A DNA stretch of 64,000 nt from Vibrio natriegens NBRC 15636 = ATCC 14048 = DSM 759 (GCF_035621455.1 NZ_CP141823.1:1302001-1366000), one strand, 5' to 3'; numbered from the stretch's first letter, positions 26,793 to 37,000 are shown. The notes: generated by a model not told the origin, from the sequence alone. A program made the numbers and translations.

Positions 26793-27370
26793 AACCACGC
26801 CCTTAAGTGGATTATATTCACCCTAAGCATAGTATGGCTTGACAAAAAATTGTGTCGACAAGATCGCGAAACCAGTTAAATGTGTAAATAAAGATCAATA
26901 AAAGTAATGAGTTGGAGTGATTTGTTAGTATTGACTGTTCGCTCACTAATTTTGGTTTCGGCGATGCACTGAGTCTCATGATAGCTGCTTATTCACTGTT
27001 TAGTCGGAAAGAGCGTGAGGCGGAGGCACAGAGTGCTTTCATGTGTATAAATATTGAGACAGAAATTGATTTTTGTCGCTGTGTTTACTCTTCACTAGTA
27101 AATCGAAATTGAAAATAGACTGGTTTAAACGGCCAGAGTAGGACCGTTTTTTACACTGACAATCTCATAGGGCATGCAGTTTCATCGCGTGTCCTTATAC
27201 CAATATGAGTAAGGTTTGGGAGAGTAAAAGTAAATCTGGACTATCGATTCAATACTTTCTTCGCGCTCTACTTCATTGAGACCTATGCTTTGTAACAACG
27301 GCAGTGTTTTTCAATAACCTACATCGGTTCACTGTGGCATAGGTTCTATCTAAAAATAATAGGCTTTGTT
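26793..27370. other. 578-bp region between uspA-like and fadL-like genes
   Basis: No gene seen. A short hairpin, AAACGG / CCGTTT with an 11-base loop followed by T6 (27127-27152), could end a short plus-strand transcript, but no promoter or conserved RNA is evident upstream. The fadL-like promoter must lie in the right half. Confidence 0.4.
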
Positions 27371-28495
27371 ATGAAAAATCTATCAAAAATCATCGTCGCA
27401 GGCTCGCTATTAAGCTGCGCGACGGTTCAAGCAGCTGGTTTATACTTATACGAAACGAATACAACGGACATCGGTCTCGCATCTGCAGGGATGGCTGCAA
27501 GAGCACAGGATGCGTCAGTTATGGCAGCAAACCCTGCTGGTCTGGCAAATGTTTCAGGTCAATCTTTCTCTGGTCACTTAATCAGTCTTTATGGTGATGC
27601 ACAGCTGGATACATTAGCGGGAGATGCGGGTAACGTAATTGGTTTTGTTCCTATGGGCTCTGCATTTTATAGCCAGAAAGTGAACGAAAAATGGACATTG
27701 GGTATCGGTCTATATGGAAACTATGGTCTTGGACTGGGCTACGAAGGGTTGGTGGACAGAACCGTTGCTAAACTAGATATTCCTACCGCGATTACGCAAG
27801 CGGTAACTGTCCAGCCGAGTGCTGCTTATCGAATTAATGACCAGTGGTCGGTGGGGGCTGCGCTCGGTATTCAGTATGGTAAATATCAAGTGGAAGCGAA
27901 CGCCAGCTCGGCAAATAATAATTTCTCATTCGAAGATGATGATACCGATGTTCAGGTCAATGGTCGCTTTGGGGTTCTGTACGAGTTGGTTCCAGGGACG
28001 CGTTTCGGCCTATCTTACTCGAGCGAGACTAAGTTTGAGTTTGAAAACTCAGAATCTGTTGCACCTCAACAAGTGATCTTCAGTATTTATCAGCAGATAA
28101 ATGATAAGTTTGCGTGGATGGGTAACGTGAACTGGCAAGACTGGAGCGAGTACCAAACCACATTGAATGTCGATACTCAGGATACTTATCAGGTCGCTTT
28201 TGGTACTCAGTATGAGGTGAATAGCAAAGTGATGTGGAATGCTGGTGTGGCGTTTGATAGCAGCATGTATGAGGATCAGTCGAAGGGGGACATTACTGTT
28301 CCTACTGGTGATGCATACCGACTAGGCACAGGCGTTGATTACAACTGGGATGAGAAAAATACAGTAAGCGTCGCATTTGAAGCTGTCATCATTGACTCGT
28401 CGGAATCGACGTTGGCGAATGGTACGAAGCTAGCAGGATACAAAGACCCTACGTTGTACTTCCTAAGCTTCGGCTATAGCTGGAAAAATCAATAA
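27371..28495 (+). CDS. FadL/OmpP1-family outer-membrane channel
   Basis: 374 aa. The signal peptide ends at ATVQA-AGLYLYE, exposing the usual FadL N-terminal 'hatch' region (GLYLYETNTTDIGLASAGMAARAQDASVMAANPAGLA contains the N-P-A-G motif). The rest is a 14-strand barrel pattern ending in an aromatic W-K-N-Q, near the C-terminus expected for outer-membrane proteins. It would let fatty acids or other hydrophobic molecules cross the outer membrane. It is shorter than E. coli FadL (about 420 mature). Single gene with its own terminator. Confidence 0.88.
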   Translation: MKNLSKIIVAGSLLSCATVQAAGLYLYETNTTDIGLASAGMAARAQDASVMAANPAGLANVSGQSFSGHLISLYGDAQLDTLAGDAGNVIGFVPMGSAFYSQKVNEKWTLGIGLYGNYGLGLGYEGLVDRTVAKLDIPTAITQAVTVQPSAAYRINDQWSVGAALGIQYGKYQVEANASSANNNFSFEDDDTDVQVNGRFGVLYELVPGTRFGLSYSSETKFEFENSESVAPQQVIFSIYQQINDKFAWMGNVNWQDWSEYQTTLNVDTQDTYQVAFGTQYEVNSKVMWNAGVAFDSSMYEDQSKGDITVPTGDAYRLGTGVDYNWDEKNTVSVAFEAVIIDSSESTLANGTKLAGYKDPTLYFLSFGYSWKNQ

Positions 28496-28530
28496 TAAGA
28501 ATTAATCGGTACCCCGAGTTTAGATGAAAT

Positions 28531-28558
28531 AAAAACGCAGTGATTGAACTGCGTTTTT
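28531..28558. terminator. Bidirectional terminator
   Basis: 11-bp inverted repeat AAAAACGCAGT / ACTGCGTTTTT with loop GATTGA and T-runs both ways, between the fadL-like gene and convergent speG. Confidence 0.94.
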
Positions 28559-28595
28559 ATTTATAGCTGATTGGGTAGGCTGAAGCTGCGACGAA

Positions 28596-29135
28596 TTAAT
28601 TGCTCTCTTTCTTCTCTTCCATCGACTTTTGATATTGATGCTTCAGAATATACATGCGCTTAACGTCTCGATAACCACCATTAATGAAATACTCTTCAAT
28701 TAAGTGCCCTTCTTCTATAAACCCACACTTTTTATATAAGTGGATTGCAATTTCATTTTCTACTGCGACCAACAGATAAATTTTACGCAGATTGAGGATA
28801 GAAAATGAATAATCTAACGCTCTGTGTATCATCTCCATGGCGTAGCCACGGCCTTGGTGCTCCGGCGCAATGATGATCTGAAACTCAGCGCTTCGGTGGA
28901 TGTAGTTTATCTCGATAAGCTCAACTAAGCCGATAACAATACCGTCAATATCCTCTACAACGAAGCGCCTTTCTGCATCGTCATGAATGTGCTTCCGGTA
29001 CAGTTCCTCTAGCTCATCGTAAGACTCGTAAGGCTCTTCAAACCAGTAAGCCATAATATTACGGTTGTTATTTAGCTCGTGGATAAAACGAAGGTCCGAT
29101 CGTTCTAACGCACGCATTTTAAGCCCTTTCGTCAT
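28596..29135 (-). CDS. speG: Spermidine N1-acetyltransferase
   Basis: 179 aa GNAT enzyme that acetylates spermidine and spermine with acetyl-CoA, relieving polyamine toxicity. The protein follows V. cholerae SpeG almost word for word: ALERSDLRFIHELNNNRNIM, YWFEEPYESYDELEELY and HRSAEFQIIIAPEHQGRGYA. The acetyl-CoA loop is Q-G-R-G-Y-A. The polyamine allosteric-site region near the N-terminus (E-E-P-Y-E-S and following) is kept. The ATG follows GGAGAAG. In V. cholerae this gene lies on chromosome 2. Single gene. Confidence 0.95.
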   Translation of the reverse strand: MTKGLKMRALERSDLRFIHELNNNRNIMAYWFEEPYESYDELEELYRKHIHDDAERRFVVEDIDGIVIGLVELIEINYIHRSAEFQIIIAPEHQGRGYAMEMIHRALDYSFSILNLRKIYLLVAVENEIAIHLYKKCGFIEEGHLIEEYFINGGYRDVKRMYILKHQYQKSMEEKKESN

Positions 29136-29390
29136 GATACTTCTCCAATGGGAGCAGGTGTTGCTCCTATTCTTATGTGTGAAAATATTAACTTACTATA
29201 CGGAATTTTATTACTTGTTTTTTTATGATTTGGTGAAGTTTATCCGTGTTGAAAAATAGCAAGGAGAGGGGGTGGAAATAGTAAAAAACTTAATCCTAAC
29301 GACAAAAAAGCTGATTAGGTAAACGATGCTATTTCATATTAAATACCTCGCATTGACTCATTGTCTAAATCTGAATAAAAGGTATTTTAT

Positions 29391-29543
29391 ATGTTTTCAA
29401 TCGGCGAAGAAGTAGTTGCAACTAAGGGTGTTGACCTAGGTAAAATGGTAGTTAGAGGTGTGAGCAGCGGCGGTTATTACACACACGTAAAAGCGGGCGA
29501 AGCGACGTTAACATACCCAACTAAAGACCTTAAGAAAGCATAA
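29391..29543 (+). CDS. 50-aa small soluble protein, unknown
   Basis: A short gene not long enough for usual ORF cut-offs. It begins MFSIGEEVVATKGVDLGKMV and ends TYPTKDLKKA. AAAGG lies about ten bases before the ATG, and a strong terminator follows at 29602. The pattern of short beta strands with glycines (V-V-A-T-K-G, V-R-G-V-S-S-G-G-Y-Y) suggests a small barrel such as an SH3-like fold. Codon use is clean. No function is recognised. Confidence 0.7.
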   Translation: MFSIGEEVVATKGVDLGKMVVRGVSSGGYYTHVKAGEATLTYPTKDLKKA

Positions 29544-29601
29544 TTGAATCTGCTCATCTCGCTGGTGCCTGAGTAAGTCTGGAGTCAGCGAGAGTAGGGA
29601 T

Positions 29602-29629
29602 AAAGGTAGCGTTTTAGGTCGCTACCTTT
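29602..29629 (+). terminator. Terminator overlapping the 3' end of the GGDEF gene
   Basis: 10-bp inverted repeat AAAGGTAGCG / CGCTACCTTT with an 8-base loop, then T7. The right arm covers the stop codon (TAG, 29622-29624) of the convergent cyclase gene. Confidence 0.88.
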
Positions 29630-30680
29630 TTTTATTTTGGGCTTCATGGTTTATTTCAACGCGGTTTCTACCCGTTTCTTTTGCTTTATATAACGCTAAG
29701 TCAGCTCTTTTAATCAGTGGCTCAAACGAATTATCAACACTGCACACTTGAGTAACCCCAATACTGGCAGTTATCGGCATTTCAAGGCCAGAGTGTTTCA
29801 TGACGGTGCTTTCTAGTGCGTTGCGGATGGTCTCTAATGTATCAAGTGCTTCCTGAGATGATCGTCGTCGAAGGACAATCGCAAATTCTTCGCCTCCAAC
29901 TCGCGCAAGTAAATCGTAGTCACGCAAATGACCCTTTATGGTATTAACTACGTGAATCAGCGATTTATCGCCAGCATCGTGCCCATACTTGTCATTTAAC
30001 TTCTTGAAGTGATCTAAATCCAGAATAGCTACGTGGAACTTGATTCCCTGAGTACGGTAGTCTGAAAGGCGGTTTTCAATCTCACGCATGAACTCTCTGC
30101 GGTTTGGTATTCCCGTCAGATCATCCGTTTTCGCAAGATGTTCCATTTTCATGACCTGAATATGTAAAGCGATATTCAATGCAATCCAGTTCGCGATACA
30201 TTGCAGCTGCGAGGCTTGTTCTTTAGTGTAAAAGTGGGTTTGATTGTGGGCGACGTTCAGCGTACCCAAACAAGCTTTGCCGTGCATCAAGGGCGCATCC
30301 ATACACGTCCCCATTCCGCTTGAAGACAGCATGACACAATCGATTTCATCGGATTGGCTTAAGTCGTCACAAATGATCAATTGCTGAGTATCAAAAGCTC
30401 GGCCAACGAAAGACTGAGCGATTGGCACGAGAAAATCTGTCGGGATCGCTTTGTTTCCAGAAAAAGAGTAGACCTTCAAGAAGTCACTATTTTCATACAA
30501 AGTAATACTTGCGCGATCAGATTCAAAGATTCGGTGAATCCACTCTGCGACGGTATCAAGTACCTGCTGTAAGGTTTGTGACTGAGCCAAAAAGTGAACA
30601 AAGCCGATCGGCAAACATATCGGACTTTCCATGTTTTGCGTCGATAGGTCAGTGGGGGCAAATGTTCTTTCAAGTCTCAA
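29622..30680 (-). CDS. GAF-GGDEF diguanylate cyclase
   Basis: 352 aa from a TTG at 30680, chosen because GAGGAG lies seven bases upstream; the TTG at 30740 has no ribosome site. Residues about 30-175 are a GAF sensor (LDTVAEWIHRIF; ACLGTLNVAHNQTHFYTKEQ). Residues about 185-345 are a GGDEF domain with TDDLTGIPNRREF, the active-site GGEEF at 262-266 and an intact inhibitory I-site R-D-Y-D at 253-256. It should make cyclic-di-GMP with product feedback in the cytoplasm, controlled by a small ligand or redox state in the GAF domain. No transmembrane segment. Single gene. Confidence 0.88.
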   Translation of the reverse strand: MRLERTFAPTDLSTQNMESPICLPIGFVHFLAQSQTLQQVLDTVAEWIHRIFESDRASITLYENSDFLKVYSFSGNKAIPTDFLVPIAQSFVGRAFDTQQLIICDDLSQSDEIDCVMLSSSGMGTCMDAPLMHGKACLGTLNVAHNQTHFYTKEQASQLQCIANWIALNIALHIQVMKMEHLAKTDDLTGIPNRREFMREIENRLSDYRTQGIKFHVAILDLDHFKKLNDKYGHDAGDKSLIHVVNTIKGHLRDYDLLARVGGEEFAIVLRRRSSQEALDTLETIRNALESTVMKHSGLEMPITASIGVTQVCSVDNSFEPLIKRADLALYKAKETGRNRVEINHEAQNKKR

Positions 30681-30938
30681 TAGCCATCTCCTCGGGCATT
30701 CCCTTAATATAAACAATAAGTAACGCTTAGATATTTTCAAGAAAAATATTAACGCTGAATAACATGCGATTAATTTGTCGCCTATTTCACCCTAGTGTTA
30801 ACGCAAAGTGAGAACTAAATCACTTTATCTGGTGATAGGAATTAATAACCCGAAAGATGTATACAGTAGGAGTAGAGTGACTGTAAATACTACTAAGAAG
30901 GTAGACGTAGGAGAATTCTTGGATAGCTTAGCGTAAAA

Positions 30939-30968
30939 AGTGCCCTTGTTAATGGAGGGAAGAGCACT
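30939..30968 (-). terminator. Terminator of the beta-lactamase-like gene
   Basis: Stem AGTGC-(C)-CTT / AAG-(A)-GCACT; on the minus strand it is followed by TTTTTACG. It lies 13 bases after the stop codon. Confidence 0.75.
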
Positions 30969-30980
30969 GCGTTTTCGTTG

Positions 30981-31832
30981 CTAGATGTTTCGGTACTTAT
31001 ACAAAATAAGTTGGCTAATTTGGGCGATGAGTTGCTCTCTTGCCTGAAGCGACAGCTCGGTTTCTGCCAGATAGATACTGATGTATACCGGTTTATGGTT
31101 TTCTTTCCAGATGATGGCGTTAAAGCCAAGTGAACCGTTGCCACCTGCTCCTGAGCGATCGGCAATAGACCAACCCGACGGTAAAACGGAACGCATGAGT
31201 GGATCAGACACTTTATTGTCTTGCATCCATATCTTTAATTGAATGCGAGATTCATAAGAGAGCGCATCACCATCGATCAGTGTTTCAAGAGTGTTTACCA
31301 TAGCGTTAGGCGTTGTCGTGTCATGCTTATCGCCCGGCATAGCTTCGTTGACGCTCGGTTCCGCGCTGTCGAGTCTGGTGGCTTTGTCTCCAATGGTACG
31401 CAGGAAAAGCATGACCGACTTAGGCCCGCCGATTTCACTCAGTACGAGATTCGTCGCTGTGTTATCGTTCATCAACATCGCGGCTTCGCAGGCATGCTCG
31501 ATACGGACATTCTGCCCAGCCAGTTTATCCATGATGGGAGACCACATCACCATATCTCGTTTTTCTACAATCGCGGTGGCATTTTTTTTGAGGATACCGG
31601 TATCCATCTCACTCAGCATGGTTGCGCAAGCTAACGTCTTAAAGGTTCCGACTAAAGGAAATCGTTCGTCACCACGATAAGCCCAGTGTTTATCGGTCTG
31701 AGTATCCCAGACGGCGATCCCAATACGTCCGGAGATCTGTTGCTCAAGAAGAGAAACGTCTTCATGTAGTTTCGATGCGTGACTTAAAGGTGAGGCGACC
31801 ATCAGCGCAAGCAAAAAAAATAACTTTTTCAT
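30981..31832 (-). CDS. CARB-type class A beta-lactamase homologue lacking both catalytic serines
   Basis: 283 aa with a signal peptide (cut near LSHA-SKLHED). It reads closely like Vibrio CARB enzymes (GRIGIAVWDTQTD, ACEAAMLM, GGPKSVMLFLR, WSIADRSGAG, ISQLILYKYR). However the active-site S-T-F-K is G-T-F-K: codon 62 (31647-31649) is GGA, so Ambler Ser70 is Gly. The S-D-N loop is N-D-N: codon 122 (31467-31469) is AAC, so Ser130 is Asn. Lys65 (Ambler 73), Glu158 (166) and Arg226-Ser-Gly (234-236) remain. The frame is intact, so this is a pseudoenzyme rather than a broken gene. A hydrolase cannot acylate without Ser70; a role in binding beta-lactams or muropeptides is conjecture. Confidence 0.88.
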   Translation of the reverse strand: MKKLFFLLALMVASPLSHASKLHEDVSLLEQQISGRIGIAVWDTQTDKHWAYRGDERFPLVGTFKTLACATMLSEMDTGILKKNATAIVEKRDMVMWSPIMDKLAGQNVRIEHACEAAMLMNDNTATNLVLSEIGGPKSVMLFLRTIGDKATRLDSAEPSVNEAMPGDKHDTTTPNAMVNTLETLIDGDALSYESRIQLKIWMQDNKVSDPLMRSVLPSGWSIADRSGAGGNGSLGFNAIIWKENHKPVYISIYLAETELSLQAREQLIAQISQLILYKYRNI

Positions 31833-32043
31833 GAGTGATTATCTTTATTAATTTTTCTGGTTCGCATTGATGCGAAATCAACCGTGACTATAGCGATGGA
31901 GTGCGCTAACGACTGTTAAATCCCTGTAGATTTTTTGTAGAATTCCTCTCAAGTGATGCGTTTTTCTCTGCTTTACCTTTGTTTACGATGCTTTACGTAT
32001 GGTGCACTAAACTAGAATTGTCGTCAGTGGTGGAGTAGTGAAC

Positions 32044-33378
32044 ATGAAAACAGTACGGAATTCTATATGTCTAGTGATTGCAGTCGTTTCGGTCATATGG
32101 TGTTTGAGTGAACCACAGCTGCTTTCATCGACGCAGTTTTTCTATTGGCGCTCAGCGCTGATTCAATATTCTGGAGTTGTATCACTTGCCTTAATGTCTA
32201 TTGCTATGGTGCTAGCACTGCGCTTACCTGTTATAGAACAATGGGTGAATGGTATGGATAAAGCCTACCGGGTTCATAAGTGGTTGGGTATTTCGGGGGT
32301 GAGTTTAGGCATTGTGCATTGGCTGCTTTATCAAGTGCCCAAATGGTTAGTCCAGTCTGGAATGCTGGAAAAACCGCTTAAACATACCGGGGAAGGGCCT
32401 GGTGGGAATAACTTAACCGCGTTGGAATCCTGGATTGTTGACTTGCGTGATGTTGGCCTTAGTCTTGGCGAATGGGGCTTCTATTTATTAGTTGTGCTGT
32501 TTGTTATTTCCCTCTGGACTGTCGTGAAGTACAAGCCCTTTAAAGTCTCGCATCGCATGATGGCGGCGGTCTATTTGATGATTGCGGTTCACTCTGTGTT
32601 GTTGATCAAGCGAGCCTATTGGGGGGAGCCGATTTTCTATATTTCTATCGCATTCGCCTTAATTGGCTGCGCTGCGGCTATCTATAGCTTGTCGGGTTTA
32701 GTTGGCCGAGTTAACCGTCACAATATGAAAGTGAAATCGACGCGCTTTTTCCCACAGGCTCGAGTCATGGAATTAGTACTCACCCCAACAGATTCTTGGC
32801 AGGGGCATAAAGCAGGACAATTCGCCTATATACGATTTGGCGATGAAGACCCGCATCCGTTTACCATCGCCTCCGCTAATGGTGAACCAGAGTTACGTTT
32901 CTTGATCAAAGAGTTAGGTGACTTTACGACAGGTTTATGTGAAAGGGTAAAAGCAGGCGATGAAGTCACTCTGGAAGGGCCTTATGGTCGATTAGAGTTT
33001 GATGTATCCAAACCTCAGATCTGGATAGCGGGTGGTGTTGGTATTGCGGTCTTTTTTGCAATACTCGCTTCATTAAAAGAGCGTAAATCGCATCAGCCAG
33101 TACATTTATTCTATTGCACGCGAGGATTGGATAGTCAATTAGTGGATGAGTTGTGGCGTTGTGCTCATCACGCGGACGTTGAATTGAGTGTTATTGATAC
33201 TCAGGTTTCGCCAAGACTTAACGCACAACACATCGTTAAGCAGTGTGGTAATTTGGCAGACTATGAGCTTTATTTCTGCGGGCCTGAAGCATTTTCTTCA
33301 GCATTGAAGCAACAGTTGATGGAGTATCGATTCGACACCGAGCATCACTATCATGAAGAGCTATTTGTGATGAGGTAA
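32044..33378 (+). CDS. Ferric reductase-like transmembrane protein with FAD/NAD domain (NOX/FRE type)
   Basis: 444 aa from the ATG at 32044; GGAG lies ten bases upstream, and the GTG at 32038 is too close. Six hydrophobic helices (residues 1-225) contain haem-ligand-type histidines in YRVHKWLGISG, GIVHWLLYQ, and the VSHRMMAAVYLMIAVHSVLL block. The C-terminal half is an FNR-type module: FAD-binding HPFTIAS, NAD loop GGVGIAVFFAIL, and a final YFCGPEAFSS. It would pass electrons from NAD(P)H across the membrane to an acceptor such as ferric iron or copper. It sits beside the copper operon but is transcribed convergently, with its own terminator. Confidence 0.85.
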   Translation: MKTVRNSICLVIAVVSVIWCLSEPQLLSSTQFFYWRSALIQYSGVVSLALMSIAMVLALRLPVIEQWVNGMDKAYRVHKWLGISGVSLGIVHWLLYQVPKWLVQSGMLEKPLKHTGEGPGGNNLTALESWIVDLRDVGLSLGEWGFYLLVVLFVISLWTVVKYKPFKVSHRMMAAVYLMIAVHSVLLIKRAYWGEPIFYISIAFALIGCAAAIYSLSGLVGRVNRHNMKVKSTRFFPQARVMELVLTPTDSWQGHKAGQFAYIRFGDEDPHPFTIASANGEPELRFLIKELGDFTTGLCERVKAGDEVTLEGPYGRLEFDVSKPQIWIAGGVGIAVFFAILASLKERKSHQPVHLFYCTRGLDSQLVDELWRCAHHADVELSVIDTQVSPRLNAQHIVKQCGNLADYELYFCGPEAFSSALKQQLMEYRFDTEHHYHEELFVMR

Positions 33379-33396
33379 GAATCCGTTTGAAAGAAT

Positions 33397-33422
33397 AAAA
33401 GGAGCGGCAATCCGCTCCTTTT
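33397..33422. terminator. Bidirectional terminator
   Basis: 11-bp inverted repeat AAAAGGAGCGG / CCGCTCCTTTT with a 4-base loop and T/A runs both ways, ending the ferric reductase gene and the copper operon. Confidence 0.94.
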
Positions 33423-33450
33423 GTTTTATGGATGGTCACGTCACTGAAGG

Positions 33451-34017
33451 TTATAACTTCAGTTTTTTCACCATGCCAGCTTCTGCATGGCCCGGGATGT
33501 TACACGCAAACTCGACATTGTTGTCGCCGTGGAAGTGCCACAAGAGTTGCTTAGCTTTGCCTGGTTCAACCGTTACGGCATTATCAGAATCATGCATATG
33601 ATTGCCAGACATGTTTTTCATCATTTCACGGTGCTCTAGCTGCTCTTTGGCTGAGCCAATTGTGAACTCATGATTTATTTTACCCGTGTTCATCACCACA
33701 AATTGGACAACGTCATTGGGTTCGATCTTCACTTCTTTTTTAAAGGTGATTTTCATGTCATCACTTAAAAGAACGTGCACGACTTTATCCGGTTTCGCTC
33801 CATTTGCAGGCATGCCGACGGCAGACGTTGCTACCATGCCTCCCATACTAGAATGATCCATGTTGGAATGGTCCATAGGCATGCTGTCGTTCTGCGCATG
33901 TTCCATAGGCATAGAGCCGTGATCCATGTTGTCATGGTTCATGGTTGAATTATCCATCTGAGCAAATACACTGCCAGAGGCTAAGGTCAGAGCAAGAGTG
34001 ATCAGTGTCTTTTTCAT
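33451..34017 (-). CDS. copI: CopI-like periplasmic cupredoxin, Met/His-rich N-terminus
   Basis: 188 aa from the ATG at 34017 (MKKTLITLALTLASGSVFA signal peptide), which has AAAGGAAA upstream; the longer frame is rejected. Residues 20-65 repeat M-D-H/H-D-N-M-D-H-G-S-M units, a soft metal-binding segment. The C-terminal about 110 residues are a type-1 copper fold with ligands His in NHEFTIG and Cys/His/Met in FACNIPGHAEAGM. CopI proteins protect periplasmic cytochrome maturation from excess copper. It is the last gene of the copper operon and follows cusA after a hairpin. The name is by architecture. Confidence 0.82.
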   Translation of the reverse strand: MKKTLITLALTLASGSVFAQMDNSTMNHDNMDHGSMPMEHAQNDSMPMDHSNMDHSSMGGMVATSAVGMPANGAKPDKVVHVLLSDDMKITFKKEVKIEPNDVVQFVVMNTGKINHEFTIGSAKEQLEHREMMKNMSGNHMHDSDNAVTVEPGKAKQLLWHFHGDNNVEFACNIPGHAEAGMVKKLKL

Positions 34018-34047
34018 ATCGGTTTCCTTTATCGTCAATGAGGTAGT

Positions 34048-34074
34048 GCGCTATGGTCATTGGAACCATAGCGC
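34048..34074. repeat. Hairpin between cusA and copI
   Basis: Perfect 10-bp inverted repeat GCGCTATGGT / ACCATAGCGC with loop CATTGGA, in the 64-base gap between the two genes. No T-run follows on the minus strand, so it is more likely an mRNA-processing or stability element that lets copI be expressed at a different level. Confidence 0.55.
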
Positions 34075-34081
34075 TTTATGT

Positions 34082-37000
34082 TTATTTCTCTGTGTTTTTG
34101 TTAGGTTTTACTTCGCGCTGTTTCCAGAGCATAAAAATCGCTGGCAGTACCAGTAGAGTTAGCAGTAAGGCAGATGCCATACCACCGATCATTGGGGCAG
34201 CGATACGTTGCATTACCTGTGAGCCTGTCCCGTCGCCATACATGATTGGGATCAGACCAATAATGACGGTGAGTACGGTCATCATCACTGGACGCACACG
34301 TAGACCAGCTCCTTCGCGTATCGCATTAGTCAAATCATCTAAGCGCAGTGGCTGGCGTTTTTCTTCTGCATCCAGTTTTTTGTGGTGCCATGCTTGGTTG
34401 AGGTAAACCAGCATAATGACCCCAATCTCAACAGCGACACCCGCAAGGGCAATAAAGCCAACCCCTACCGCAATCGAGAAGTTGTAACTGAGGCTGTACA
34501 TTAACCACAAGCCACCCACCATCGCCAATGGCAGCGTCGCCATGATGATCAAGACTTCTCCGATGCGACGGAAACTGAAGTAGAGCAACATCATGATGAT
34601 CACCAAAGTAATCGGCACGACCACACTGAGTCGGTCTTTTGCGCGTTCCATGTACTCATACTGACCCGACCAAGCGATAGAATAGCCAGTAGGTAAAACC
34701 AGCTGATCCGCAACGGCTTGCTGTGCTTCAATCACGTACGAACCAAGATCTCGTCCGTCGATATCAACAAACACCCAGCCATTTGGACGCGCGTTTTCTG
34801 TTTTGATCATCGGTGGACCATCTTCGTAGCGGATATCGGCCACATCAGCGAGTGCGATACGTGCACCGTTTGGTGTTACCAGCGGTAGGTTCTGCAGTTT
34901 CACCACCGAATCACGGTAGTCTTGCGGGTAACGAACGTTGATCGGGTAGCGCTCCAGACCTTCGATAGTTTCACCGACATTCATGCCTCCCACCGCAGTG
35001 GAAATTACCTGTTGAACATCTTTGATATTCAGACCGTAACGCGCAGCGACACGGCGTTTGATATCGATAGTGACGTAGCGACCGCCAGCAACACGCTCAG
35101 CGTAAACCGATGAGGTGCCAGAAACGTTGTTAAGAATTGGCTCTATTTGCGCACCAATTTTCTCGATCTCTTTCAGGTCAGGGCCGGCGATTTTTATCCC
35201 GATAGGGGTTTTGATACCAGTTGCGAGCATGTCTATACGAGTCTTAATCGGCATAACCCAGGCGTTGGTTAATCCAGGGAATTGCACCAGCTGGTCAAAC
35301 TCTTTACGCAAAGACTCTGTTGTCACGCCTTCACGCCATTCTTCACGTGGTTTAAATTGAATAACCGTTTCGATCATCGTCAGCGGGGCAGGGTCGGTTG
35401 CCGTATCCGCACGACCAATTTTCCCCCAAACCGTTTTTACTTCCGGTACGGTCTTGATCAACTTATTGGTTTGTTGGAGCAATTCACGTGCTTTACCGAT
35501 AGATATACCCGGATAGGTGGTCGGCATGTACATCAAATCGCCTTCATCCAGAGGCGGAATGAATTCACTGCCCAGTTTACTGGTCGGGTAATAAGCCGAT
35601 GCCATTAGCCCAAGAGCCAGCACGATCATCGCTTTTGGATACTTCAAACTCAGGTTCAGCAGTGGACGGTAAAGTGCCACCAAGCTGCGGTTAACCGGGT
35701 TTTTGTGTTCAGGAAGTACCTTACCGCGAATAAAGTAACCCATTAATACTGGCACTAGCGTGATAGCCAAAGCCGCCGCCGAGGCCATCGCGTACGTTTT
35801 AGTAAAGGCGAGAGGCGAGAACATTTTGCCTTCTTGCCCTTCCAGCGCGAACACCGGCACAAAGCTCAATGTAATGATGAGGAGCGAGAAGAATAGGGGA
35901 GCACCCACTTCTTCGGCTGCTTTACCAATTACCTGCCAACGGTTTTTGTCTGTAAGTGGCGTCCGTTCGATGTGTTTATGGACGTTTTCTATCATCACAA
36001 TCGCACCGTCCACCATCGCCCCGATGGCAATAGCTATCCCACCGAGTGACATGATATTGGCATTAATGCCTTGATAGTGCATCACAATAAAGGCAGCCAA
36101 AATACCCACTGGCAAGCTAAGAGCAATAACTAAAGAAGAGCGGATATGGAACAAGAACAAGGCACAAACAATCGCTACCACGATGAACTCTTCGGCGAGT
36201 TTTTTCCAAAGATTGTCTACCGCTGCATTGATCAACGTTGAGCGATCGTAAGTTGATACGATCTCTACGCCATCAGGCAGGCTTCGCTGCAAATCATCCA
36301 GCTTCTCTTTGACCTTACTGATGACTTCGCTGGCATTTTCACCGTAGCGCATCACAATCACACCGCCGACGGCTTCCCCTTCACCATTTAGCTCAGAGAT
36401 ACCGCGACGCATTTGCGGGCCGAGATTGATGTCTGCGATGTCTCCAAGTAGGAGCGGCGTACCTTTGTCGGTCACTTTGATTGGCAGAGATTCAATATCT
36501 TCGATGCTGGTTAAGTAGCCAGTTGTGCGAACCATGTGTTCCGCTTCTGCCACTTCCACAACGGACGCCCCCGTTTCCTGGTTGCCGTTCTGGATAGCCA
36601 TGTTGACTTGCTGCAGAGTGAGGTTGTAGGCGCGAAGTTTGGCCGGGTCGATCTGGACTTGGTATTGTTTGACCATCCCGCCAACAGTGGCGACCTCAGA
36701 AACCCCATCAACCGTTTGAAGTTCGTATTTTAAGAACCAGTCCTGAAAACTACGAAGCTCAGCAAGGTCGTGTTGCCCCGTTTTGTCTTGCAGTACATAG
36801 CTGTAAACCCAGCCCACACCTGTCGCGTCCGGACCTAGCGTCGGTTTTGCACTTGGCGGCAATTTCGGTGCTACCTGGCTTAGGTATTCTAAAACACGGG
36901 ATCTCGCCCAGTACATGTCGGTATCATCATTGAAAATGATGTAAACATACGAATCCCCGAAGAAAGAATAGCCGCGCACTGTTTCTGCGCCCGGAACGGC

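Noticed and set aside
27127..27152. Small RNA ending at this hairpin
   Set aside because: A 6-bp stem with T6 could be a terminator, but I see no promoter or conserved element upstream to support an RNA.
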